From: Paraburkholderia sabiae
GTDB taxonomy: Bacteria; Pseudomonadota; Gammaproteobacteria; Burkholderiales; Burkholderiaceae
Assembly: GCF_030412785.1 (NCBI RefSeq)
Contig: NZ_CP125295.1
Location: 1,240,001 to 1,304,000 of the forward strand
Reading direction: 5' to 3'
DNA length: 64,000 nt
In this document: positions 55,954-64,000 of the stretch, piece after piece
Position numbering within the stretch: position 1 is the first letter of the stretch
How the letters are laid out: the number at the start of each line of letters is the position of its first letter
Program-made: the position numbers and the translations under genes
The notes under the pieces: model-generated
What the model saw: only the letters and a program-made list of their open reading frames with translations
What the model was told of the DNA's origin: nothing
Database searches by the model: none

Positions 55954-57036
55954 TCATTCGATAAAGAGCGACGCGAACAGACGCCGCCGCCAGAATTTGC
56001 GCAGATCGCCGCGCGTGATGTTCAGGGTCACCGAGCCGGTGTCGCCGCACAGCGTCAGACCGAGTTCGCCGAGTTCACCCGCTTGCAGCGCGGCGAGTGC
56101 GGGTGCGAACCAGTCGCGCTCGAGCGCGGCGAATGCGGCGTTCCAGCGCCCCCAGTCCTGCTCGATGAAGGGCGCGGAGAACGGATCGAGTTCGATCAGC
56201 GTCGCACTGTTGCCTGTGCTGTCCGAGCGCCAGGCGCCGAATGCAGCGGGCGGTGCGCCCGTCGATGCCTTCGCGGCGAGCGCAAGACCGCGCGTGGCCG
56301 CCGTATCCGACAGCACGCGCGTGAAGTCGCTGCGCACCGGTTGCGCGGCGCCTTGCGCGTGGAACCAGATCGAGTTGACGGCGGGCAGGCCGCGCGACTC
56401 GCGCGCTTCGTTCACGGGATGCTCGAACCACGCCATCTGCACTTCGTTCTGCAGCTTCATCCACGCGCGCGAGCGCTCACCGGTGTGGGCTTCGTGCGGC
56501 AGCCAGATTTCGATGTTGCGGCCGCTCGCGCGCAACGGCGATGCCCCCGCGAGCGTGCCGAACGCATCGCTCGACAGATACCAGCGCGACGGCTGCGGCG
56601 CCTCGACGCGCACGCCCAGTTCCTCGATCAGCGGACGCGCGACGTCGAACAGCGCGCGCGCGTCGCCGTCGGCGAGTTCCAGCGAGGCGGGATCGATCAG
56701 CACGAGATGATCGTGCGCGATCCGCACATGCACCGGCTGCACGCAGGCCCACGTCGCGTCGCCGGGCTGGCCGCCGTCGGCGAGCAGCATGTACGGCGCG
56801 AGCGGCGCTTCGTCGGCAGCAGCCGAGCCCGCCGGCACCGCGCCGAAGCTGCGCGCGACCCAGCGCTCGTGCGGCAGCGTACGCTGGAAGTCTTCGCCGA
56901 TCACACGTTCGACGAGCGTCGCGCGGGCGACCAGCTTGTCGAGGGCAGGAGTGTCGAGGGAATACAGTGCGGTGGAGGCGTCGGCTGCGGCGGGCAGCGC
57001 GAAGGGTAGAAGAAGGTGCAGTCGGTTGGCATTCAT
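55954..57036 (-). CDS. RpfE-like protein (predicted phosphoglycerate mutase-like, recJ-linked)
   Basis: 360 residues. MNANRLHLLLPFALPAAADASTALYSLDTPALDKLVARA and later LPHEAHTGERSRAWMKLQNEVQMAWFEHPVNEARESRGLPAVNSIWFHAQGAA are characteristic of the family found directly upstream of recJ in many beta- and gammaproteobacteria, called RpfE in the Xanthomonas rpf cluster and often annotated as cofactor-independent phosphoglycerate mutase. Catalytic metal motifs of a true mutase were not confirmed by eye. Start 57036 was chosen; 57048 is also possible. Function is uncertain; the RecJ link suggests co-transcription only. Confidence 0.75.
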   Translation of the reverse strand: MNANRLHLLLPFALPAAADASTALYSLDTPALDKLVARATLVERVIGEDFQRTLPHERWVARSFGAVPAGSAAADEAPLAPYMLLADGGQPGDATWACVQPVHVRIAHDHLVLIDPASLELADGDARALFDVARPLIEELGVRVEAPQPSRWYLSSDAFGTLAGASPLRASGRNIEIWLPHEAHTGERSRAWMKLQNEVQMAWFEHPVNEARESRGLPAVNSIWFHAQGAAQPVRSDFTRVLSDTAATRGLALAAKASTGAPPAAFGAWRSDSTGNSATLIELDPFSAPFIEQDWGRWNAAFAALERDWFAPALAALQAGELGELGLTLCGDTGSVTLNITRGDLRKFWRRRLFASLFIE

Positions 57037-57354
57037 GATGCTGCGCATTGTATGGCAAACTTCGCCCCGTTGATCCGCGATGGCGGGGAACGGAAACGGT
57101 GACTTGTGCGCCGATGCGTACAATTCGCGCAACGATTGCGCGTGGATCGCGCGGAGGCTGCGAGCTGCGTTGCGCACGGCCGCTGGGCGGACGCCGGATG
57201 AGGAAAGCTGCCGCAAGCCGGCGTTCTGGAACCATCCGCCTTAAATTGCGCCCAATCGACACGGCTTTCGCGCACCCGATGACGTTTCGTCAGGGCGGTG
57301 TGACCAGCCAGGAAACTGCAGAACACAGCGCAATCACGCTGAAAAAGGACTCGC
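57037..57354. other. Intergenic region between RpfE-like gene and lolC
   Basis: 318 bases between divergent transcription units. It must hold a promoter in each direction; no box was strong enough to name. No RNA seen. Confidence 0.5.
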
Positions 57355-58600
<1,246 letters not shown>

Positions 58601-58608
<8 letters not shown>

Positions 58609-59344
58609 TCGTCCTGACAACAATCTGATGGCTTCTGAAGACTCTGGCTTGCATCCGTACGTGCTCGAAGCGACGGGCATTTCGAAAGCGTTCGTTCAGG
58701 GCGGCCTGAACGTGCAGGTGCTGAACAACACGGAACTGAGCGTGCGGCGCGGCGAGAAGCTGGCGATCGTCGGCGCGTCGGGCTCCGGCAAGAGCACCTT
58801 GCTGCACGTGCTGGGCGGCCTCGACGATCCGAGCACGGGCCATGTCGAAGTGATGGGCAAGCCGTTCACGAAGCTCTCCGAGCGCGAGCGCAACGACCTG
58901 CGTAACCGCGCGCTCGGCTTCGTCTATCAGTTCCATCACCTGCTGCCGGAATTCACCGCGCTCGACAATGTGGCGATGCCGCTGCGCATCCGCCGCATGA
59001 CGACGGAAGACGCGCGCAAGCAGGCACTCGACATGCTGGAGCGTGTCGGGCTCGCGCATCGCGCGAAGCATCGTCCGGGCGAACTGTCGGGCGGCGAGCG
59101 TCAGCGTGTCGCGATTGCGCGCGCGCTGGTGACGAAGCCCGCGTGCGTGCTCGCCGACGAGCCGACGGGCAATCTCGACGGCGGCACCGCGGACACCGTG
59201 TTCAACTTGATGCTGGAACTGTCGAACACGCTGTCGACCAGCTTCGTGATCGTCACGCACGATTCCGATCTGGCCGCGCGCTGCGACCGGACGATGCGTC
59301 TGCGCGACGGCGTGCTGTACGAGGAACCGACCGTTCCCGTCTGA
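58601..59344 (+). CDS. lolD: Lipoprotein-releasing ABC transporter ATPase LolD
   Basis: 247 residues, cytoplasmic ATPase driving LolC. Walker [19 protein letters not shown], signature [15 protein letters not shown], Walker [12 protein letters not shown] and switch His [10 protein letters not shown]. The gene overlaps lolC by 8 bases, implying translational coupling. Confidence 0.96.
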
Positions 59345-59380
59345 ACGCGGTCGGATTCAACCTGGAGGAATGCTGCGCGC

Positions 59381-60169
59381 ATGTGGATCGATACGCACTG
59401 TCATCTCGACGCTTCTGAATTCGACGCCGACCGCGACGACGTCGCGAGCGCGGCGCTCGAAGCCGGCGTGAGCCGGATCGTGATTCCGGGCATTGCGCGC
59501 AGCAATTTTTCGACGGTGCGCGAACTGGCGCATCGCGTGCAGGGCGGGGCGTATGCGCTCGGCATTCATCCTCTTTTCACGCCGCAAGCGCAGCCCGCCG
59601 ATCTCGACGTGCTGCGCATGGAGATCGAGGCAAGTCTCGACGATCCGCGCTTTGTCGGTCTGGGCGAAATCGGGCTCGATTATTTCGTGGAAGGGCTCGA
59701 CGACGAGACGCAGCAGTTCTATTACAACGAGCAGCTCAAGCTCGCGCGCGAATTCGATCTGCCCGTGATCTGCCATGTGCGGAAATCGCAGGATCAGGTG
59801 CTGAAAGGGCTGCGGCGTAACAACGTCCATCGCGGCATCGCGCACGCGTTCAACGGCAGTTTCCAGCAGGCACAGGCGTTCATCGATCACGGCATGCATC
59901 TCGGCTTCGGCGGCAACGTGACGTTCGAGCGCGCGCTGCAGATCCGGCGGCTCGCGGCGCAACTGCCGCTCGACGCGCTCGTCGTCGAAACGGATGCGCC
60001 CGACATTGCGCCTTCATGGCGCTACAAGCAGCGCAACACGCCGGATCAGATTCCCGCGATCGGCGCAATACTCGCCGAACAGCGCGGCATCGATCAAGAC
60101 GAACTCGCACTAGGCACAACGGCTAATGCGCATGCCGCATTGCCCAGGCTCGGCAATTACTCTGCATAA
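59381..60169 (+). CDS. tatD: TatD family hydrolase / metal-dependent DNase
   Basis: 262 residues. Metal ligands DTHCHLD at the start, GEIGLDYF, VICHVRKS, GIAHAFNGS and ETDAPDI near the end. TatD enzymes have 3'-5' exonuclease activity in DNA repair. GGAGG lies upstream of the ATG. It follows lolD by 36 bases. Confidence 0.92.
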   Translation: MWIDTHCHLDASEFDADRDDVASAALEAGVSRIVIPGIARSNFSTVRELAHRVQGGAYALGIHPLFTPQAQPADLDVLRMEIEASLDDPRFVGLGEIGLDYFVEGLDDETQQFYYNEQLKLAREFDLPVICHVRKSQDQVLKGLRRNNVHRGIAHAFNGSFQQAQAFIDHGMHLGFGGNVTFERALQIRRLAAQLPLDALVVETDAPDIAPSWRYKQRNTPDQIPAIGAILAEQRGIDQDELALGTTANAHAALPRLGNYSA

Positions 60170-60202
60170 TCGCTGCGTGGCTTGCGTTCTGCATTTTCAC
60201 GT

Positions 60203-60233
60203 CGATATTGATTCGGTTTCCTGATCAATATCG
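60203..60233. repeat. AT-rich perfect inverted repeat upstream of comEC
   Basis: CGATATTGAT (60203-60212) and ATCAATATCG (60224-60233) form a perfect 10-bp inverted repeat with an 11-base spacer. It lies 36 bases before the comEC start and is AT-rich compared with the surrounding sequence. It may be an operator or a weak terminator after tatD; neither has a T-run to decide. Confidence 0.55.
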
Positions 60234-60269
60234 TGATGATGTTGCGCGAGCGATCGGTGCGGAGGCGGC

Positions 60270-62780
60270 ATGCGGGCGGTGTGGATTGGATTTGCGTTGG
60301 GTGTTTTGTGGTTGCAGCAGCAGGCGGAGTTGCCGGGATGGTTGGCCTTGTCCGCGTTGGGCGCAAGCGCTTGTGCGCTGATCGCCGTTGCGCGTCTGTG
60401 CTTTGTGCGCGGCGCGGTATGGTCGTCGCGCGCGGGCTGGTTTGCTGTGCTGGTTGCGGCGGCATGCGTCGGCTTCGGTTATGCGGCGTGGCGCGCGCAG
60501 ACGCGGCTCGCCTTCGAATTGCCGCGCGAGTGGGAAGGGCGCGATATCGTCGTGAGCGGCTGGGTCAAGGGTTTGCCGACACGCAGCGCGGACGGCACGC
60601 GCTTCCTTTTCAACGTCGATACGGCCGATGTACCCGTCGAACGGTTTCCGCGCACGCTGCAACTGTCGTGGATCGCAGACGATGCGCCGCCGCCCGCGCT
60701 CGAACCGGGTTCGCGCTGGCGTCTCAACGTGCGGCTCAAGCGTCCGCACGGCAACGCGAACTGGGGCGTGCGCGATGCCGAAGCCGTGCTGCTCGCACAT
60801 GACGTTCGGGCGACGGGTTATGTGAATCTGCCATTGCAGGCCGTGCGGCTTCCAGGCAAGGCGGGCGGCATTGGCACGATGGTCGACGGCTGGCGATCGG
60901 CGATACGCGATCGGATTGCCGCTGTGCTGAACGACGCGCCGCACATGGGCATCGTCGTGGCGTTGGCGATCGGTGCACAGGATGCCGTCAGCACCGCCGA
61001 CTGGCAATTGATGCGGCGTACGGGCACCAGTCATCTCGTCGCGATTTCCGGCTTGCATATCGGCTTTGTCGCGGGCCTTGCTGGATGGCTGGCAGGTTGG
61101 CTGTGGCGACGCTCGTTCTTTATCGGACTCGGCCTGCCTTTGTTCGTGCCCGCGCAGAAGGTGGCGATGGCGAGCGGCGCGCTGTTCGCCGCGTTTCATG
61201 CGGCGCTCGCGGGCTTCAACGTACCGGCGCAACGGACGCTGTGGATGGCGAGCATTGTTGCGCTGGGCTATCTCGGCGGGCGGCGCGTCGCGCCGTCGGT
61301 GGTGCTCGCATGGGCGCTCGGACTCGTGCTGCTGGTCGATCCGTGGGCGGTGGTGTCGGCGGGATTCTGGCTGTCGTTCAGCGCGGTCGGGGCGATTCTG
61401 TTCGCGATGTCGGGGCATGCGCGAATTGCGCGCAACCAGTCATTGGATTCCCCGGAAGAAGAGGGAGAACGTACCTTCGCAACGCGCTGCCTTAGTGCGC
61501 TACGTTCGCGAATCGCCGCCTTGATCGCGCGCATGCGCAGCGGCGCGCGCGTCCAGTTCGCCGTGACGATCGCGCTCGCGCCGCTGACGGTCTGCTTCTT
61601 TTCGCAGATACCGTTGATCGGCCCGTTCGCGAATGCGTTTGCGATTCCGTGGGTGAGCGTGTTCGTGACGCCCGCGGTGATCGCCGGCGTTGCTTTGCCC
61701 GCGCCCTTCGATGCGTTCGCGTTTCGTTTCGCACATCAACTGCTGGAATGCATGATGGCCGGTCTGCAACTGCTGTCGGGCCCGGCGTGGATGCTCTGGT
61801 CATTGCCGCAGCCGGACGCATGGGCGATGGCTGCGGCGGCGGTTGGCGTCGCGTGGTGTCTCGCGCCAGCTGGCTGGCCGTTGCGCTGGGCCGCGCCGCT
61901 CACCTGGTTGCCGTTGCTGGCGCCGGCGTCGGCGGCGCCAACTGAAGGCGCATTCCGGCTCACCGCGCTCGATATCGGGCAAGGCTCGTCGATCGTCGTC
62001 GAAACTGCGCACCACACGCTGCTGTTCGACGCCGGGCCGGGCCCGGAATCGACACACGCGGGCGAGCGGATCGTCGTGCCGTATCTGCAGGCTGCGGGCA
62101 TCGGCGCGCTCGATGCGCTGGTCATCAGTCACGCGGACTCGGATCATTCGGGCGGCGCGCCTGCCGTGCTGGAAAGCGTCGAAGTCAGGCAGCTGCTGGC
62201 CGGTCTGCCGCCCGCTAACCCGCTATGGCAAACGGCAAACGCGAAGGGCGCGCAGACCGTGCGCTGTGCGGCGGGCCAGCACTGGCAATGGGATGGTGTC
62301 GACTTCTCGATCCTCTGGCCGGACCCGGGTCCGCTGCAAGGCAAGCCGAACGCGCATTGCTGCGTGTTGCGCATCAGCAGCGGCGCGAGTCCGGCGCACG
62401 ATCAAACGCCCTTAAGTGAACGAGCGCCCGTGACAGCGTTGCTGGCAGCCGATATCGAGGCGCCCGTCGAACGCACGCTGCTCACGCGCGACCGCGCCGC
62501 GTTGCGCGCGCAGATCCTGCTCGTGCCGCATCACGGCAGCAAGACGTCGTCGACCGAGCCGTTCCTCGACTCTATCGAGCCGTCCATCGCGGTATTTCAG
62601 GTAGGCTATCGCAACCGGTTTCATCATCCCTACGCAGGCGTCTACGAGCGCTACAAGGCACGCCGCATCGAGTTGTCGCGCAGCGACGACGACGGCGCGG
62701 CTCGCATCGATGCGGGCGAAACGACGCTGTCGCTCGAACGCTATCGGCAGATGCATCGGCGCTACTGGATGGATCGATAA
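60270..62780 (+). CDS. comEC: DNA internalisation competence protein ComEC/Rec2
   Basis: 836-residue membrane channel that carries single-stranded DNA into the cytoplasm during natural transformation. N-terminal DUF4131 region with the first transmembrane helices, the competence domain with GTSHLVAISGLHIGFVAGLAG, and the C-terminal metallo-beta-lactamase-like domain with ALVISHADSDHSGG and LLVPHHGSKTSS. GGAGG precedes the ATG. Other competence genes are not in this window apart from the CinA-like gene. Confidence 0.93.
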   Translation: MRAVWIGFALGVLWLQQQAELPGWLALSALGASACALIAVARLCFVRGAVWSSRAGWFAVLVAAACVGFGYAAWRAQTRLAFELPREWEGRDIVVSGWVKGLPTRSADGTRFLFNVDTADVPVERFPRTLQLSWIADDAPPPALEPGSRWRLNVRLKRPHGNANWGVRDAEAVLLAHDVRATGYVNLPLQAVRLPGKAGGIGTMVDGWRSAIRDRIAAVLNDAPHMGIVVALAIGAQDAVSTADWQLMRRTGTSHLVAISGLHIGFVAGLAGWLAGWLWRRSFFIGLGLPLFVPAQKVAMASGALFAAFHAALAGFNVPAQRTLWMASIVALGYLGGRRVAPSVVLAWALGLVLLVDPWAVVSAGFWLSFSAVGAILFAMSGHARIARNQSLDSPEEEGERTFATRCLSALRSRIAALIARMRSGARVQFAVTIALAPLTVCFFSQIPLIGPFANAFAIPWVSVFVTPAVIAGVALPAPFDAFAFRFAHQLLECMMAGLQLLSGPAWMLWSLPQPDAWAMAAAAVGVAWCLAPAGWPLRWAAPLTWLPLLAPASAAPTEGAFRLTALDIGQGSSIVVETAHHTLLFDAGPGPESTHAGERIVVPYLQAAGIGALDALVISHADSDHSGGAPAVLESVEVRQLLAGLPPANPLWQTANAKGAQTVRCAAGQHWQWDGVDFSILWPDPGPLQGKPNAHCCVLRISSGASPAHDQTPLSERAPVTALLAADIEAPVERTLLTRDRAALRAQILLVPHHGSKTSSTEPFLDSIEPSIAVFQVGYRNRFHHPYAGVYERYKARRIELSRSDDDGAARIDAGETTLSLERYRQMHRRYWMDR

Positions 62781-62831
62781 CAAAAAACCGGCGGCGCGAT
62801 TAAGAACAAATCAGAACGGAGGCAGCAGCGC

Positions 62832-63626
62832 TTGAAGAACATCATCCATTTCTCGCATGCAAACGGATTTCCTGCGTCCACGTATCGGACGATCTTCGCC
62901 GAACTCTCGGACGACTACGACGTGCGTTTCATCGAGCGGATCGGACACGACGCGCGCTATCCCGTGACGCGCGACTGGCCGCATCTCGTCGAAGAGTTGC
63001 TGGATGACGTGGAGCGCAGGTACGAAAACCCGGTGTGGCTTGTCGGACATTCGCTCGGCGGCTATCTGTCGCTGATGGCGGCGCTCAGGAAGCCGCAATG
63101 GGTGCGCGGCGTGGTGATGCTCGATTCGCCCGTGATCGCGGGCTGGCGCAGCAACATGCTGCGTGTATCGCAATGGACGGGGCTCGACGAACGGCTGTCG
63201 CCCGCGGCCGCGACGCGCACGCGCCGCACGCGCTGGGCGAGCCGCGACGAAGCATGGCAGCACTTCCACGCAAAGCCCGCGTTCGCGCGCTGGGACGAAC
63301 GCATGCTGTCCGACTACATCGAGTTCGGCATTCCGCAGGTCGCCGCAGACGGAACGCGCGAACTCGCGTTCGACCGGCAGACGGAGTTCCTGATCTACAA
63401 GACCTTGCCGCATACGTTCGGAGGCCGGCTGTCGCGCGGCGCGCCGGTGCCTGTCGGCTTTATCGCCGGGACGCGCTCGCGCGAAGTGCAGCAGGCCGGG
63501 CTGCACGCGACGCAGCGCATCGCGGGCGAACATTTCGAATGGATGGAAGGCAGTCACCTGTTTCCAATGGAGCGGCCGATCGAAACCGCGCGCGCCGTGC
63601 AGAGGTTGCTGCGCGCGCTGGAGTGA
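62832..63626 (+). CDS. Alpha/beta hydrolase
   Basis: 264 residues, cytoplasmic. Nucleophile elbow GHSLGG (Ser), oxyanion-hole region HFSHANGFPAST near the N-terminus, and a C-terminal His in MEGSHLFPMERPIE. Start is TTG at 62832 (MKNIIHFSHANG) with GGAGG nine bases upstream. Substrate unknown; it is often found beside pyrG in Burkholderia. Confidence 0.85.
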   Translation: MKNIIHFSHANGFPASTYRTIFAELSDDYDVRFIERIGHDARYPVTRDWPHLVEELLDDVERRYENPVWLVGHSLGGYLSLMAALRKPQWVRGVVMLDSPVIAGWRSNMLRVSQWTGLDERLSPAAATRTRRTRWASRDEAWQHFHAKPAFARWDERMLSDYIEFGIPQVAADGTRELAFDRQTEFLIYKTLPHTFGGRLSRGAPVPVGFIAGTRSREVQQAGLHATQRIAGEHFEWMEGSHLFPMERPIETARAVQRLLRALE

Positions 63627-63742
63627 AGCGCGGGAATCCGCCGCGTATCGCAGCGAAAAGCCGCCGCACAGGGGCATCGAAAAGCACGTTCGGTCGATGC
63701 GAACGAGCCGCCCCAGGTCTGGGCCGGAAGCGTCCATTCGGG

Positions 63743-63748
63743 TATAAT
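63743..63748 (+). promoter_or_regulatory. -10 box of pyrG
   Basis: Perfect TATAAT, 25 bases before the pyrG ATG. A matching -35 is not obvious. Confidence 0.55.
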
Positions 63749-63773
63749 CCGTTTTTCCCGCGAGCATCCAGCG

Positions 63774-64000
63774 ATGACCAAATATGTTTTCGTCACCGGC
63801 GGCGTAGTTTCTTCCCTCGGCAAGGGTATTGCCGCCGCTTCCCTCGCCGCGATCCTCGAATCGCGCGGTCTGAAAGTCACCCTCCTCAAGCTTGATCCTT
63901 ACATCAACGTCGACCCCGGCACGATGAGCCCGTTTCAACACGGCGAAGTGTTCGTGACGGAAGACGGCGCTGAGACCGACCTCGACCTTGGCCACTACGA
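63774..64000 (+). CDS. pyrG: CTP synthase, N-terminal 75 codons, cut by window edge
   Basis: Converts UTP to CTP with glutamine. Translation gives [76 protein letters not shown], the invariant start of the ammonia ligase domain, with the ATP loop [14 protein letters not shown]. The rest lies outside the window. Confidence 0.96.

Overview
The window is a gene-dense, GC-rich stretch of core chromosome from a betaproteobacterium of the Burkholderia group, most likely Paraburkholderia or a close relative. The evidence is the set and order of genes (argA-hrpA, glnA-ntrB-ntrC, aceE-aceF-lpdA-phasin, the complete isc cluster, lysS-prfB-recJ, lolCD-tatD-comEC, pyrG), the phasin gene (polyhydroxyalkanoate storage) and strong codon bias to G/C in third positions. 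There is no rRNA, prophage, insertion sequence or CRISPR array. Almost everything is housekeeping; the accessory material is a small trimeric autotransporter in AT-rich surroundings, an exported DUF3300/DUF2950 pair, and a family of palindromic intergenic repeats.

Layout. 1-5 kb: start of argA (cut by the window edge) divergent from hrpA, whose only good -10 box is so close to the ATG that the mRNA may be leaderless. 5-11.5 kb: trimeric autotransporter, YVTN propeller plus membrane sterol-desaturase-like pair, EI24 membrane protein, CinA-type protein, rhodanese. 11.5-16.3 kb: nitrogen regulon, with glnA behind a sigma-54 promoter and NtrC-like sites, then ntrB-ntrC. 16.3-22.3 kb: xth, initiator tRNA-fMet with its own promoter and terminator, a cytosine deaminase-like amidohydrolase, prlC and folD. 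22.6-28.5 kb: DUF2950/DUF3300 exported proteins, then a FixJ-type regulator overlapped by a sensor kinase whose reading frame is broken. 28.7-35.6 kb: pyruvate dehydrogenase complex; both AceF and LpdA carry two lipoyl domains, and the second domains are almost identical.

35.6-42.8 kb: phasin gene with a consensus promoter bracketed by two related palindromes and a structured, terminator-ended 3' region; a PbpG-type endopeptidase; an IclR regulator divergent from lutA-lutB (lutC is not present); a glycine-rich lipoprotein; a tiny membrane protein. 42.9-49.6 kb: low-molecular-weight phosphatase and the complete iscR-S-U-A-hscB-hscA-fdx-iscX iron-sulphur assembly operon, with two tandem IscR boxes over the promoter. 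49.6-57 kb: glycine-zipper protein, lysS, prfB (with the programmed +1 frameshift), a ~570-bp nearly palindromic element, recJ and an RpfE-like gene. 57.3-64 kb: lolC-lolD, tatD, comEC, an alpha/beta hydrolase and the first 227 bases of pyrG.

The least explained parts are the large inverted repeat between prfB and recJ (with a single copy of its core between aceF and lpdA), the possible small RNA behind phaP, the DUF3300/DUF2950 pair, the cytosine deaminase homologue with an altered substrate residue, and the frameshifted kinase. No clearly new multi-gene system was seen; the rest is well-known core metabolism.
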